This document shows, in pieces, positions 1 to 7,886 of a stretch of DNA of 40,432 bases; within the stretch, counting starts at the first letter, position 1; each line of letters begins with the position of its first letter. Under the pieces are notes generated by a model that searched no databases, was not told the DNA's origin, and saw nothing but the letters and a program-made list of their open reading frames with translations. Both the position numbers and the translations under genes were made by a program. Origin of the DNA: Actinomadura montaniterrae (lineage in GTDB: Bacteria > Actinomycetota > Actinomycetes > Streptosporangiales > Streptosporangiaceae); assembly GCF_008923365.1 (NCBI RefSeq), contig NZ_WBMR01000077.1, forward strand, positions 1 through 40,432, written 5' to 3'.

Positions 1-2
1 CG

Positions 3-1700
3 CGCGGCCCGGCCCGGCTGCCGCTGCGCCGCCTCCGGTCCGCCGCCGCGGACGGCCCGGTCGGCCCCGCCGTCGCGCCGCTCCTCGCCGTCCACCGGTC
101 CGCCTGCCCGGGCGGCGACGAGGCGGAGCTGCTGCGCGGCTACGAGGTCGCCGAGCGGCTGCACCGCGGGCAGCTCCGCAAATCGGGCGCGCCGTACATC
201 ACCCATCCGCTGGCCGTCGCGATGATCCTCGCCGGGATGGGGATGGACACCACCACCCTCGTCGCCGCGCTGCTGCACGACACCGTCGAGGACACCCCCT
301 ACACGCTCGGCGAGCTCCGCGCCGACTTCGGCGAGGAGGTCGCCGTCCTCGTCGACGGCGTGACGAAGCTGGACGGCAGCCGGTGGGGCGAGCGCGCCGA
401 GGCCGAGACGTTCCGCAAGATCGTGCTCGCGGCGGCCGCCGACCTGCGCGTCCTGGTCATCAAGCTGTCGGACCGGCTGCACAACCTGCGGACCCTGCGC
501 TACCGGCCCGCGCACAAGCGGGCCCCGTACGCGAAGGCGTCGCAGGAGCTGCTCGTCCCGTTCGCCGAACGGCTCGGCATCCATGTGCTGAAGCGGGAGA
601 TGGACGACCTGGCGTTCGCCGCGCGCGCCCCCGAGGCGCACGCCGCGACCGACCGCGCCGTGCGGGCCGCGCTGCGGCGGGCCGACGCGGTGTTCGCACC
701 GGCGGTCGCGCGGATACGGGACGCGCTCGCCGAGCACGGCGTGCGCGCGCGCGTCCAGATCCGTCCGTCGCACCTGTACGCGGTGCACGTGTCGTCCGGC
801 GGCGACCTCGCCGGGCTGCGGCCCTGCGAGGCGGCGCGGCTCCTGGTGCTGGTCGACGGCGAGGAACGCGACTGCTACATCGCGCTCGGCGCGGTGCACG
901 CCGCGCTGCACCCCGTCGCCGGGCAGGTCCGCGACCACATCGCGATGCCGAAGGACAACATGTACCGGTCGCTGCACACCCGCGTCATCAGCCCGGACGG
1001 CGACCCGTTCGACGTGATCGTGCGCAGCGAGGCGATGCACCCCGTCGCCGAGTACGGCATCGTCGCGCACATCCGGCAGGCCCGCGACGACGCCGCCACC
1101 GCCGACGCCGTCGCGGGCCGCCGCGACCTGGCGTGGCTGAGCCGGCTGCTCGCCTGGCAGTCCAACGCGCCGTCCGCCGACTTCCTCGACGGCCTGCGCA
1201 CCGACCTCGCCGCCGGGCACCTCGCCGCGTTCACCCCGGACGGCCGCGCCGTGCCGCTGCCCGAGGGCGCGACCGCGCTCGACTTCGCCTACGCGCTGGA
1301 CCCCGGCACCGGCGACCGCTGCATCGGCGCCGTCGTCAACGGCCGGCTCGCACCGATGTCCGTGCAGGTCCGCACCGGCAACGTGGTGGAGGTGCTCACC
1401 GACCCGGCCGGCTCCCCGTCCGAGGACTGGCTCGACTTCGCCGTGACGGTCCCGGCGCGCATGCACATCCGGCGGAGCCTCGCGCTGCGGCGCGCGGAGG
1501 AGGCCGCGGACGCCGGGCGCCGCACCCTCGTCCGGGCCCTCGCGCAGCGGCGGCTCGACCTGCTCGCCGCGGAGGCGCGCGGCGACTCGCTCGCCGTCGC
1601 CCGCGACCTCGGCTACGGCGAGATCGACCAGATGTACGGGGCGCTCGCGGCCGGGGCGCTCGGCCTCGACGACCTGGTGGCCCGCTTCACCCGACTCTGA
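3..1700 (+). CDS. RelA/SpoT-family (p)ppGpp hydrolase-like protein, 5' partial
   Basis: The frame is open from the window edge (…GYEVAERLHRGQLRKSG precedes the first ATG at 222), so the true start lies upstream and the ATG at 222 is internal. An HD hydrolase domain comes first: ITHPLAVA, LLHDTVEDT and KLSDRLHNLRTL carry the metal and catalytic residues that cleave (p)ppGpp. The synthetase region follows: RPSHLYAV, then the MPKDNMYRSLHT block near 950-980. A TGS domain (FTPDGRAVPLPEGATALDFAY) starts near 1236, and there is no ACT domain after it. In bifunctional Rel proteins the synthetase has RPKHLYS, YDLVGVR and EIQIRT; here these read RPSHLYA, PCEAAR and DVIVRS, so several catalytic positions are substituted. 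I infer a hydrolase-biased paralogue rather than the main Rel. The universal stress gene follows after 34 bp. Confidence 0.9.
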   Translation, partial: RGPARLPLRRLRSAAADGPVGPAVAPLLAVHRSACPGGDEAELLRGYEVAERLHRGQLRKSGAPYITHPLAVAMILAGMGMDTTTLVAALLHDTVEDTPYTLGELRADFGEEVAVLVDGVTKLDGSRWGERAEAETFRKIVLAAAADLRVLVIKLSDRLHNLRTLRYRPAHKRAPYAKASQELLVPFAERLGIHVLKREMDDLAFAARAPEAHAATDRAVRAALRRADAVFAPAVARIRDALAEHGVRARVQIRPSHLYAVHVSSGGDLAGLRPCEAARLLVLVDGEERDCYIALGAVHAALHPVAGQVRDHIAMPKDNMYRSLHTRVISPDGDPFDVIVRSEAMHPVAEYGIVAHIRQARDDAATADAVAGRRDLAWLSRLLAWQSNAPSADFLDGLRTDLAAGHLAAFTPDGRAVPLPEGATALDFAYALDPGTGDRCIGAVVNGRLAPMSVQVRTGNVVEVLTDPAGSPSEDWLDFAVTVPARMHIRRSLALRRAEEAADAGRRTLVRALAQRRLDLLAAEARGDSLAVARDLGYGEIDQMYGALAAGALGLDDLVARFTRL

Positions 1701-1734
1701 CATTCCCGACTACTGTGGTCGGCGTGATGATCGC

Positions 1735-2187
1735 ATGACCGGCGAGGGGCCGTTCGAGTACGGCGTGGACGGGCCGAAGGTGATCGTGGCCGGCGTCGAC
1801 GGGTCGGAGACCTCGCTGCACGCCGGCGCCTACGCGTGGGGCCTCGCGCGCCGCGGCGGGGCACGGCTGATCCTCGTGCACGTCGAGCGGATCGCCGCGC
1901 TGTCCACCCTCACCGCCGGCGGCGCCGCGGTGATGCGGGAGGCCGGCGAGGCCGTCGCCGACGACCTGCGCCGCGAGCTGGAACGCGCCGCCGCGAACGC
2001 CGACGTCCGCTACGAGTTCGTCACCGAGCAGGGCGACCCGTTCACCGTGATCTCCCGCATCGCCGACGAGAACCGCGCGGACGCGGTGATCGTCGGCGCG
2101 TCCGCGCAGGCCGGGCACCGGCTGATCGGGTCCGTCGCGGTCAAGCTGGTCCGCACCGGCCGCTGGCCGGTGACCGTCGTCCCGTGA
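1735..2187 (+). CDS. Universal stress protein (UspA family)
   Basis: Single-domain Usp of 150 aa. Strand 1 reads VIVAGVDGSETS, and the C-terminal segment VIVGASAQAGH…IGSVAVKLV…WPVTVVP matches the ATP-binding end of the fold. The usual G-x2-G-x9-G-(S/T) nucleotide motif is only partly kept: the second Gly is replaced and the final GS is present. Nucleotide binding is therefore likely but not certain. Usp proteins act in the cytoplasm under starvation, hypoxia or other stress, and the position just after a RelA/SpoT-type gene fits a stress role. The start is the ATG at 1735; upstream in-frame sequence is short. The ligand and regulator cannot be read from the sequence. Confidence 0.88.
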   Translation: MTGEGPFEYGVDGPKVIVAGVDGSETSLHAGAYAWGLARRGGARLILVHVERIAALSTLTAGGAAVMREAGEAVADDLRRELERAAANADVRYEFVTEQGDPFTVISRIADENRADAVIVGASAQAGHRLIGSVAVKLVRTGRWPVTVVP

Positions 2188-2281
2188 CCCGCCCGCGCCC
2201 CGCGGAGCGGCGGTCAGGTTGGACGGCGGCGGCGGGGGAACGGGTCCGGTGAACCGTGCGGAGGACGAGGCGGGGGCGGCG

Positions 2282-3118
2282 ATGTCGGAGCCTTACCTGA
2301 CGGAGGTCGGCTGGGCCGGCTCCGCGCTCCGCGTCGCCGGCGCGATCAGGCGCGACGACGACCTGCCGGCGGCACCGGAGATGGAGCTGCTGCTGCACGA
2401 GCGCGACGGCGACGGGCTGCTGCGGCTCCCCGCGTCCGTCGGCGCCGAGAACGGCCTCGTCACCTTCGAGGCGCTGGTGGACGTCGCGTCCGTCGAGCGC
2501 GGCGAACCGCTGCCCGGCGGGCTCTGGGACGTCGGCCTCGCGATCGGCACGCCGCCCGGGGGCCGCGTCGTCGAGCTCGGGCCGGAACGCGCGCCCGGCC
2601 TCGACACCTCCCCGCAGCGGCGGTTCCTGCCGGGCGCGGTCACCGTCGCCGCCTACTTCGGCGGGCGCGGGACGCTGTCCATCGACGTCGGCGGCCGCTC
2701 GCACGTCGCCGGCACGACGTCCGCCGACGGGGTCGCCTGGGACGAGCGCCGCGCCGAGGTCGTCATCACCGGGCACATCGACCGGCGGTGGCTCAGCATG
2801 CCGGTCTCCGGGACGCTGATCCTCACCGAGCGGGACACCCGCCGCACCTTCGAGGTCATCGCCGCGCTCGAGGAGACCGACGACCGGCTCGGCTACCGCG
2901 CCGCGCTGCCCGTCACGCGGGCGTTCGTCGACGACCCGCTGCCGCGCGGCACCTGGGACGTCTCGCTCTGCCTCGGCTTCTCCGGCATGCACCGCGAACT
3001 CGGCGTCCTCGCCCCGGAGGGCACGGTGGACGTCCAGGTGTGGAGGCGGCTCCGGCACGTGCGCGTGTCGTCGTCGTCCGCGCCGGACCCGCTGGCCATC
3101 ACGGTCGGCCGCGCCTGA
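2282..3118 (+). CDS. Hypothetical beta-rich protein with two similar halves
   Basis: I do not recognise a named family. With the ATG at 2282 (MSEPYLTEVGW) the protein has 278 aa; in-frame GTG 2249 and TTG 2219 would extend it with low-complexity sequence. The protein looks like two repeats of one beta-sandwich unit. Each ends in a similar block, GGLWDVGLAIG near residue 84 and RGTWDVSLCLGF near residue 230, each followed about ten residues later by a short strand. Similar WDV-containing modules occur as accessory domains in some actinobacterial cell-wall glycosyltransferases; that link is from memory and weak. No signal peptide or TM segment is visible, so it is probably cytoplasmic. It converges with and overlaps the next gene by 20 bp. 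Confidence 0.7.
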   Translation: MSEPYLTEVGWAGSALRVAGAIRRDDDLPAAPEMELLLHERDGDGLLRLPASVGAENGLVTFEALVDVASVERGEPLPGGLWDVGLAIGTPPGGRVVELGPERAPGLDTSPQRRFLPGAVTVAAYFGGRGTLSIDVGGRSHVAGTTSADGVAWDERRAEVVITGHIDRRWLSMPVSGTLILTERDTRRTFEVIAALEETDDRLGYRAALPVTRAFVDDPLPRGTWDVSLCLGFSGMHRELGVLAPEGTVDVQVWRRLRHVRVSSSSAPDPLAITVGRA

Positions 3119-3731
3119 ACGCCCGGTCGGGCCAGAACGGCCGCGAGCCCGCGGCGACCACCCCCGCGAGCAGCACGACCACCGACGTCCCGCCGATCAG
3201 GTTGACGCACGCGGTCGCCACCGCCGCGTCGGGCGGGCCGTTCAGCAGCAGCGGCAGGAGCGTCAGCAGCACGACCGCGAACCCGCCGATCCACGCGAAC
3301 GCCCGGATCGGGCGCGCCGCCGTCGCCAGCAGCAGGTGCATCAGCGCGGTCGCCTGGATCGTCCCGGCCATCGCGACCAGCGCGTAGCTCGTCGCCGCCG
3401 GTCCCGCCGCGGTGTGCCCGCCCGCGAACACGGGCACGTCCAGCCCGAACAGGCCGCGCAGCCCCATCACGGCCGCGAACGCCATGCCGCCGGCGGCCAG
3501 TGCCGCCGCGATCCCCGCCCACCACAGTGGCCGGAGCGGGAGCGCCGAGCCCGCCGAGATCTCCTCGTGCAGGGCGACGAACTCCTGGTACCTCCTCGCC
3601 GGAGCCTCCGCCCGGCGCCGCCGCGCCGTGGAGGGACACCGGAACGACCGCTCGTACGGCCGTGGCGCAGGACGGCCGGCGTGCCTGCCCGGCAGGCCGC
3701 CGGGGTACCGCCCGAATGGCGTATCGGGCAT
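3099..3731 (-). CDS. Four-TM membrane protein, DUF6069-like
   Basis: 210 aa with an Arg/Pro-rich N-terminal tail of about 65 residues and then four hydrophobic segments: WWAGIAAALAAGGMAFAAVM, the TSYALVAMAGTIQATALMHL region, FAWIGGFAVVLLTLLPLLL and TSVVVLLAGVVAAG. The four-helix layout, the LLTLLPLL segment before a short Ala-rich loop and the small size match DUF6069 integral membrane proteins, whose function is unknown. The annotated ATG at 3731 may be too far upstream, since the basic tail is low-complexity; no internal start is clearly better. Its 3' end overlaps the convergent gene at 2282-3118 by 20 bp. Confidence 0.72.
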   Translation of the reverse strand: MPDTPFGRYPGGLPGRHAGRPAPRPYERSFRCPSTARRRRAEAPARRYQEFVALHEEISAGSALPLRPLWWAGIAAALAAGGMAFAAVMGLRGLFGLDVPVFAGGHTAAGPAATSYALVAMAGTIQATALMHLLLATAARPIRAFAWIGGFAVVLLTLLPLLLNGPPDAAVATACVNLIGGTSVVVLLAGVVAAGSRPFWPDRAFRRGRP

Positions 3732-3857
3732 GTTCCCTCCCCCCGGTGCGAACGATGTAGGTGCTACCCGGCACCGATAGGGGGAACTCTCACAAGCACA
3801 ACAATTTGCAGATGTTTGGCCCCGTCACCGGTCATAGCGGCGTTCTTCGCGGAACGC

Positions 3858-3893
3858 GAAGGGCCCCGGGAAGCGCGCTTCCAGGGGCCCTTC
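3858..3893 (-). terminator. Strong hairpin terminator after glnII
   Basis: The arms GAAGGGCCCC (3858-3867) and GGGGCCCTTC (3884-3893) are perfectly complementary. The loop itself contains a GGAAGC/GCTTCC dyad, so the element can fold as one long stem. It begins 14 bp past the glnII stop at 3907, as expected for the glnII terminator. A run of U is lacking, which is common for actinobacterial terminators. Confidence 0.75.
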
Positions 3894-3906
3894 GACGTGC
3901 GTTCGG

Positions 3907-4920
3907 TCAGACCTGGCCGGCCTTCTCCAGCGCCGCGCAGCAGGTGCCGGTGATGAGCCGGGCCACCACGTACGGGTCGACGTTGGCGTTCGGGCGGCGG
4001 TCCTCGATGTAGCCCTTCTTCTCCACCTCGACCTGCCACGGGATCCGCACGGACGCGCCGCGGTTCGACACGCCGTAGCTGAACTCGCTCCACGGCGCCG
4101 TCTCGTGCATGCCGGTCAGGCGGCGCTCGATGTCGGCGCCATAGCCCTGGACGTGCTCCTGCGCGCGCTCGGCGAGGGCCTCGCAGGCGGTGATGATGGC
4201 GTCGTAGTTCTCGCGCATCGCCTTCGTCGAGAAGTTGGTGTGCGCGCCGGCGCCGTTCCAGTCGCCCTCGACCGGCTTCGGGTCGAGCGTCGCGGACACG
4301 TCGAACTCCTCGGCGATGCGGTAGAGCAGCCACCGCGCGATCCACATGTGGTCGCCGACCTCGAGCGGCCCCGCCGGGCCGATCTGGAACTCCCACTGCC
4401 CGGGCATGACCTCGGCGTTGATGCCGGAGATCTTCAGGCCGGCGTCGATGCAGGCGTCCAGGTGCCGCTCGACGATCTCGCGGCCGAACACCTCGTCGGC
4501 GCCGACCCCGCAGTAGTAGAAGCCCTGCGGCGCGGGGAAGCCGCGCTCGGGGAAGCCGAGCGGGCGGCCGTCCTTGAAGAACGTGTACTCCTGCTCGATG
4601 CCGTACCAGGAGTCCTGGTCGGCGTACTGCTCCGCGATCGGGCGCAGCTCGGCGCGCGTGTTGGTCTTGTGCGGCGTCCCGTCGACGAGGTACACCTCGC
4701 ACAGGACGAGCTTGTGGTCACCGCCGCGCAGCGGGTCGGGGCAGGAGAACACCGGCTTGAGCACGCAGTCCGAGTGGTCCCCGGGGGCCTGGTTCGTGCT
4801 GGAGCCGTCGAAGCCCCAGTCCGGCAGGTCGGCACCGTCGGGGAGGATCCTGGTCTTGGACCGCAGCCGCGCGGTGGGCTCCGTGCCGTCGATCCAGATG
4901 TACTCGGCCTTGTAGCTCAA
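3907..4920 (-). CDS. glnII: Glutamine synthetase type II (GSII)
   Basis: Makes glutamine from glutamate, ammonia and ATP in the cytoplasm. At 337 aa it has the length of eukaryote-type GSII rather than the roughly 470 aa of GSI. It opens with YKAEYIWIDGTEPTARLRSKT-like sequence, then LPDWGFDGSSTNQA, the metal/glutamate site WYGIEQEYTFF, GINAEVMPGQWEFQIGP, WNGAGAHTNFSTK and the late RGASVRIPW block, all hallmarks of the GSII active site. There is no adenylylation-site region, as is normal for GSII. The start is a TTG at 4920 with AAGGGAT about 6 nt upstream. A tandem GlnR-type operator sits 68-105 bp upstream and a hairpin terminator follows, so it looks monocistronic and nitrogen-regulated. 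GSII is found in Streptomyces, Frankia and relatives. Confidence 0.96.
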   Translation of the reverse strand: MSYKAEYIWIDGTEPTARLRSKTRILPDGADLPDWGFDGSSTNQAPGDHSDCVLKPVFSCPDPLRGGDHKLVLCEVYLVDGTPHKTNTRAELRPIAEQYADQDSWYGIEQEYTFFKDGRPLGFPERGFPAPQGFYYCGVGADEVFGREIVERHLDACIDAGLKISGINAEVMPGQWEFQIGPAGPLEVGDHMWIARWLLYRIAEEFDVSATLDPKPVEGDWNGAGAHTNFSTKAMRENYDAIITACEALAERAQEHVQGYGADIERRLTGMHETAPWSEFSYGVSNRGASVRIPWQVEVEKKGYIEDRRPNANVDPYVVARLITGTCCAALEKAGQV

Positions 4921-4987
4921 CGTCGATCCCTTCGCTCACTGCCGGGCCTTGTGGGTTCCGCGGCACCCACCACGCTGCCAACCAGCC

Positions 4988-5025
4988 ATTTCGCACCTGT
5001 TGCCCAAATGTGAACGCCATGTAAC
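4988..5025 (-). promoter_or_regulatory. Tandem GlnR-type operator upstream of glnII
   Basis: Read on the minus strand this is GTTAC-n6-TTCAC-n6-GCAAC-n6-GAAAT, four pentamers each separated by exactly six bases. The established actinobacterial GlnR pattern is gTnAC-n6-GaAAC repeated twice with six-base spacing. The a-sites (GTTAC, GCAAC) and the last b-site (GAAAT) fit well; the first b-site (TTCAC) is weaker. The block ends 68 bp before the glnII TTG, where a nitrogen-responsive regulator would act. The identification is by pattern, not by binding data. Confidence 0.75.
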
Positions 5026-5213
5026 ACGCCACCCCGTCCCCGAGTCCCTCCTCACATCCCACGAGCCGGGATCAGGACCACCGAAACCACCAAGGCGCGG
5101 CAACAACTCCTGTTAGCGTCAGTCAACACCGCCGTCCTCCATGGAGTGGGACCGACGTCACCCGCCGGGCCGCCCGCATAGGCGAGGCCCTGGGCCGGTC
5201 GAACCACCAGCTC

Positions 5214-6041
5214 ATGCAGACCGGCGGCCTCCCCGAACCGCCCGACGTCCCGCCCGACCCCGGACCCGCCACGACGATCCGCACCGACGTCCCCATGCCT
5301 TCGCCCGGCGCCGCTCTCTCGGTGCCTCCGAAGTCCACCCCGAAACCGCATCCGGCGCACACGTCCTCGACGCCCGCCACCCCGAACCCCCGGCCCGACA
5401 TCGCGCCCGACGCGAACGCGTGGAAGAAGACGGGTTCCCTCTCGAGCGGCGGCCCCTGGCCGTCAGGCGACGTGTCCAGGATGGAGGAGGCCGCCGACGC
5501 CTGGAAGGACCTGGCCGGCGCCCTCGACGCCGGCATCGCCGCGAGGATCACCTACGCCATCGAAGACTTCGCGCTCAACGGCGGGAAGCTGACGGCGGCG
5601 ATGGAGAACGCGATCAGCACCCTCTCCTCCATCACTGCGAAGACGATCGTCGGCGGCGGCAAGGGGGCGCTCACGGCGGGCATGGCGCTTCCCTTCAACA
5701 ACTCCGTCGCCGGGGCGTTCGGCGACGACCCGAAAGCGGGCAACGCGACGCTGGAGTCCCTGATGTGGGGCGGGCTCCTCGGGAGCGCGGGCGGAGCGAT
5801 CGGCGGTTCGGCCTCGGCGATGTCGTCCACGCTCCGATCTCTGGCCGCGCAGGGCGGCCCCGGCGCCATGAGGCTGGACGCGCTGGCAAGCGACCTCGAC
5901 AGCGGCTCGATCAGCGTCACCGCGGCGAGCAACACGCTCGGTCAGCTTCTCCAGAAGGGAACCGTGGATCCGGCGGCACTCGCGTCCGCGGTCGTCGGCA
6001 CGAAACTGCAATCGACGATCCAGGCGCGCAGGAACGGCTGA
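5214..6041 (+). CDS. Hypothetical protein with Pro-rich linker and glycine-rich helical domain; start uncertain
   Basis: 275 aa from the only in-frame ATG, which has no visible Shine-Dalgarno. The coding signal in this frame continues upstream to about 5142 (codons for …GTDVTRRAARIGEALGRSN…), so the real N-terminus is probably missing or frameshifted; see the findings. Residues about 4-75 are a Pro/Ala/Thr linker. Residues 80-190 look helical (WKDLAGALDAG, IEDFALNGGKL) and include the Gly/Ala-rich segment GGGKGALTAGMALPFNN and WGGLLGSAGGAIGGSAS, a glycine-zipper-like stretch. This layout resembles the N-terminal part of large WXG-type or polymorphic-toxin-like secreted proteins, but no toxin domain or export signal is seen. 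The function is unknown. It converges on the membrane-protein gene 8 bp downstream. Confidence 0.55.
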   Translation: MQTGGLPEPPDVPPDPGPATTIRTDVPMPSPGAALSVPPKSTPKPHPAHTSSTPATPNPRPDIAPDANAWKKTGSLSSGGPWPSGDVSRMEEAADAWKDLAGALDAGIAARITYAIEDFALNGGKLTAAMENAISTLSSITAKTIVGGGKGALTAGMALPFNNSVAGAFGDDPKAGNATLESLMWGGLLGSAGGAIGGSASAMSSTLRSLAAQGGPGAMRLDALASDLDSGSISVTAASNTLGQLLQKGTVDPAALASAVVGTKLQSTIQARRNG

Positions 6042-6048
6042 CCCGCGA

Positions 6049-6684
6049 TCACGGGGCGTCCGAGTTCGCGCCCGGAGATTCCACGGCGTGGGAGGTATCG
6101 AGTATTTCGAGGCGCGGCCCCGCGACCTGCTTGATTCTTTCGACTGCTTCCGCCATGGGGATGTCGACGTCGTAAGGCAGGACGCCGACCACTAGCCACC
6201 GGCCTGCAGGGGGACGAACCTCGCCGCCGCGCAGCAGTGCGGCGTCCGGAACAAGCCGGATGCGGACCGCGGAAACCGGCTTCCGCCCTTTCAGGGCATG
6301 TCGCAGGACCATCTGCTCAATGTCCGCCCAGGGGACGGCGACGTCCCCTCGGCGCGCCTGGAACCGTACCCCGTCCGCTCGGAGCACGGCAGGCGGGCGC
6401 CGATATCGGCCCCAGATCCGCCTCGTCTTGATGGCCCCGAAAGCGAGGAGACCGCACCACGTCAGCGAGAAGAGGGTGAGGAGACCGCCGAAGATCAGCG
6501 ATCGCATTTCAAGCAGAACACCCATGTGGAAATCCGAGCCTCCCCAATGGCCCATTGCCACGCCACCCCAGAAAAGGGCGGCGGCGGCCGCCGGGACCCC
6601 CGCCCAGGCGAGCCCCCCGCCGTACAGCGTCCAGCCGGAAGGCCGGAAGCGCACCTCGGAACTCACGTCCTGGGGGCCGGTCAT
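6049..6684 (-). CDS. Hypothetical two-TM protein with PH-like C-terminal domain
   Basis: 211 aa, starting at an ATG (MTGPQDVSSEVRFRP). Two hydrophobic helices lie at about residues 20-45 and 60-85. A cytosolic half follows: VLRADGVRFQARRGDVAVPWADIEQMVLR, then two more strand-like blocks (AVRIRLVPDAA, GRWLVVGVLPYDVDI) and a helix MAEAVERIKQVAG. The order strand, VPWxDI, strand, closing helix is that of small bacterial membrane-anchored PH-like domains that follow two TM helices. I infer this fold; no specific function follows from it. It stands alone between two convergent or distant genes; its upstream 116 bp shows only a GGCGGC/GCCGCC dyad near 6782. Confidence 0.68.
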   Translation of the reverse strand: MTGPQDVSSEVRFRPSGWTLYGGGLAWAGVPAAAAALFWGGVAMGHWGGSDFHMGVLLEMRSLIFGGLLTLFSLTWCGLLAFGAIKTRRIWGRYRRPPAVLRADGVRFQARRGDVAVPWADIEQMVLRHALKGRKPVSAVRIRLVPDAALLRGGEVRPPAGRWLVVGVLPYDVDIPMAEAVERIKQVAGPRLEILDTSHAVESPGANSDAP

Positions 6685-6800
6685 GGTCTTACCTCCGGGG
6701 GCCGGGAGCCTTCAGAGCGTAGACCGGGAGTGCGGGCGGTGGTCGACCTTCGTCTGAATCCGGGGTTTTCCGTGTCGACGGGCGGCGGTCAAGCCGCCGA

Positions 6801-7799
6801 TCACCACGCGGGGATTTGGGCGGTGAGGGCGGTTGGGGTCATTGAGCCGGGGGCGCGGGTGGTGCGGGCGAAGTCGTTCGCGACTCGCAGGAGGGTTTCG
6901 TTGACGGGTGTGGCGATGCCGTGGAGGCGTCCGAGGAGCACGATCTCGCCGTTGAGGTAGTCGGCCTCGACCGAGGTGCTGCCGCGTCGCAGGCTCTGCC
7001 AGGTGGAACCGCCGGCGGGGTCGCCGCCCTCGACCGGCCGCACCTCGACCCGGCCGGACCGCAGGTCGCGCTGCTCGGCGTCGGTGGCGCGGTCGATGCC
7101 CGCCGCGTCCAGGACCTCGACGGCCTCCGCGCGCGCACGCGCGATCAGGGACTTCGCGTCGTCGCCGGCCAGCGAGCCGCAGACGGCCTCGACCGCGTTC
7201 GCGAGGTTGCCGAGCAGTTTCGCGTACTTCCAGCGCATCACCTCCGGTGTGACGGGCGCGAGGAAGTTCGCCTTCTCCAGCCCTTCGGCGATGCGGTGGG
7301 CGGTCTCGTCGGCGCCGGACGGGTAACGTCCGAGGTTGAGCGCCCCGGTGTACGGCGCGCAGCGGACGGTGACGGCACCCGGCTCGAGGTAGCTCGCCGG
7401 GAGGAACACGCACATTCCGTAGACGCGGCGGAAGCGGCGCAACGCCAGCCGTTCGGCTTCCACGCCGTTCTGGGCGCACACCAGCGGCAGGCGCTCCGCC
7501 GCCGTCCCGCCGCCGGCGACCGGGCGCGGCGCCCACGCGTCCAGGGCGGCGACCGCGTCCTGGGTCTTCACGGCGAGCATGAGCACGTCGTCGGGGGTCA
7601 GGTCGAGCGCCTCGGGTCCGTCGACGGCCGGGACCGGCAGGTCGAAGGTGCCGTCCGGTCCGACGAGCCGCAGCCCGCGCTCGCGCAGCGCCTCGTACTG
7701 CGCGCCGCGTGCGACCAGCACCACGTCCTGGCCCGCCTGCTGCAGCCGGCCGCCGACCGCGCCGCCGATCGCCCCGGCGCCGATGATGACGTAACGCAT
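6801..7799 (-). CDS. Ketopantoate reductase family (ApbA/PanE) oxidoreductase
   Basis: NADPH-dependent reductase of 332 aa when started at the ATG 7799 (MRYVIIGAGAIGG). A longer frame to 7856 would add 19 unconserved residues. The N-terminal Rossmann motif is GAGAIGGAVGG. The C-terminal helical domain has MRWKYAKLLGNLANAVEAV, with the lysine that acts as general acid in PanE, and the substrate block STSVEADYLNGEIVLLG with IATPVNETLL, the family's usual ExDxLNG…G…TPxN. PanE makes pantoate for coenzyme A, but actinobacteria carry many paralogues acting on other 2-oxo acids. With no pan gene nearby, the substrate stays open. Confidence 0.85.
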   Translation of the reverse strand: MRYVIIGAGAIGGAVGGRLQQAGQDVVLVARGAQYEALRERGLRLVGPDGTFDLPVPAVDGPEALDLTPDDVLMLAVKTQDAVAALDAWAPRPVAGGGTAAERLPLVCAQNGVEAERLALRRFRRVYGMCVFLPASYLEPGAVTVRCAPYTGALNLGRYPSGADETAHRIAEGLEKANFLAPVTPEVMRWKYAKLLGNLANAVEAVCGSLAGDDAKSLIARARAEAVEVLDAAGIDRATDAEQRDLRSGRVEVRPVEGGDPAGGSTWQSLRRGSTSVEADYLNGEIVLLGRLHGIATPVNETLLRVANDFARTTRAPGSMTPTALTAQIPAW

Positions 7800-7886
7800 G
7801 TAAGCCCCGTTCGACCTGGACGTCCGTGACCTCCACACCTTATGCGTCGAGATCATCGGCCATGTGCCCGGCCGAGGGGTCCTGCG

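Noticed and set aside
4105..5013. 302-aa rightward frame opposite glnII
   Set aside because: Antisense to a complete, conserved GSII and crosses its operator.
5141..6175. 344-aa frame overlapping the 275-aa protein
   Set aside because: Arg/Pro-rich shadow frame with the wrong third-position GC pattern; only its start codon may matter (frameshift finding).
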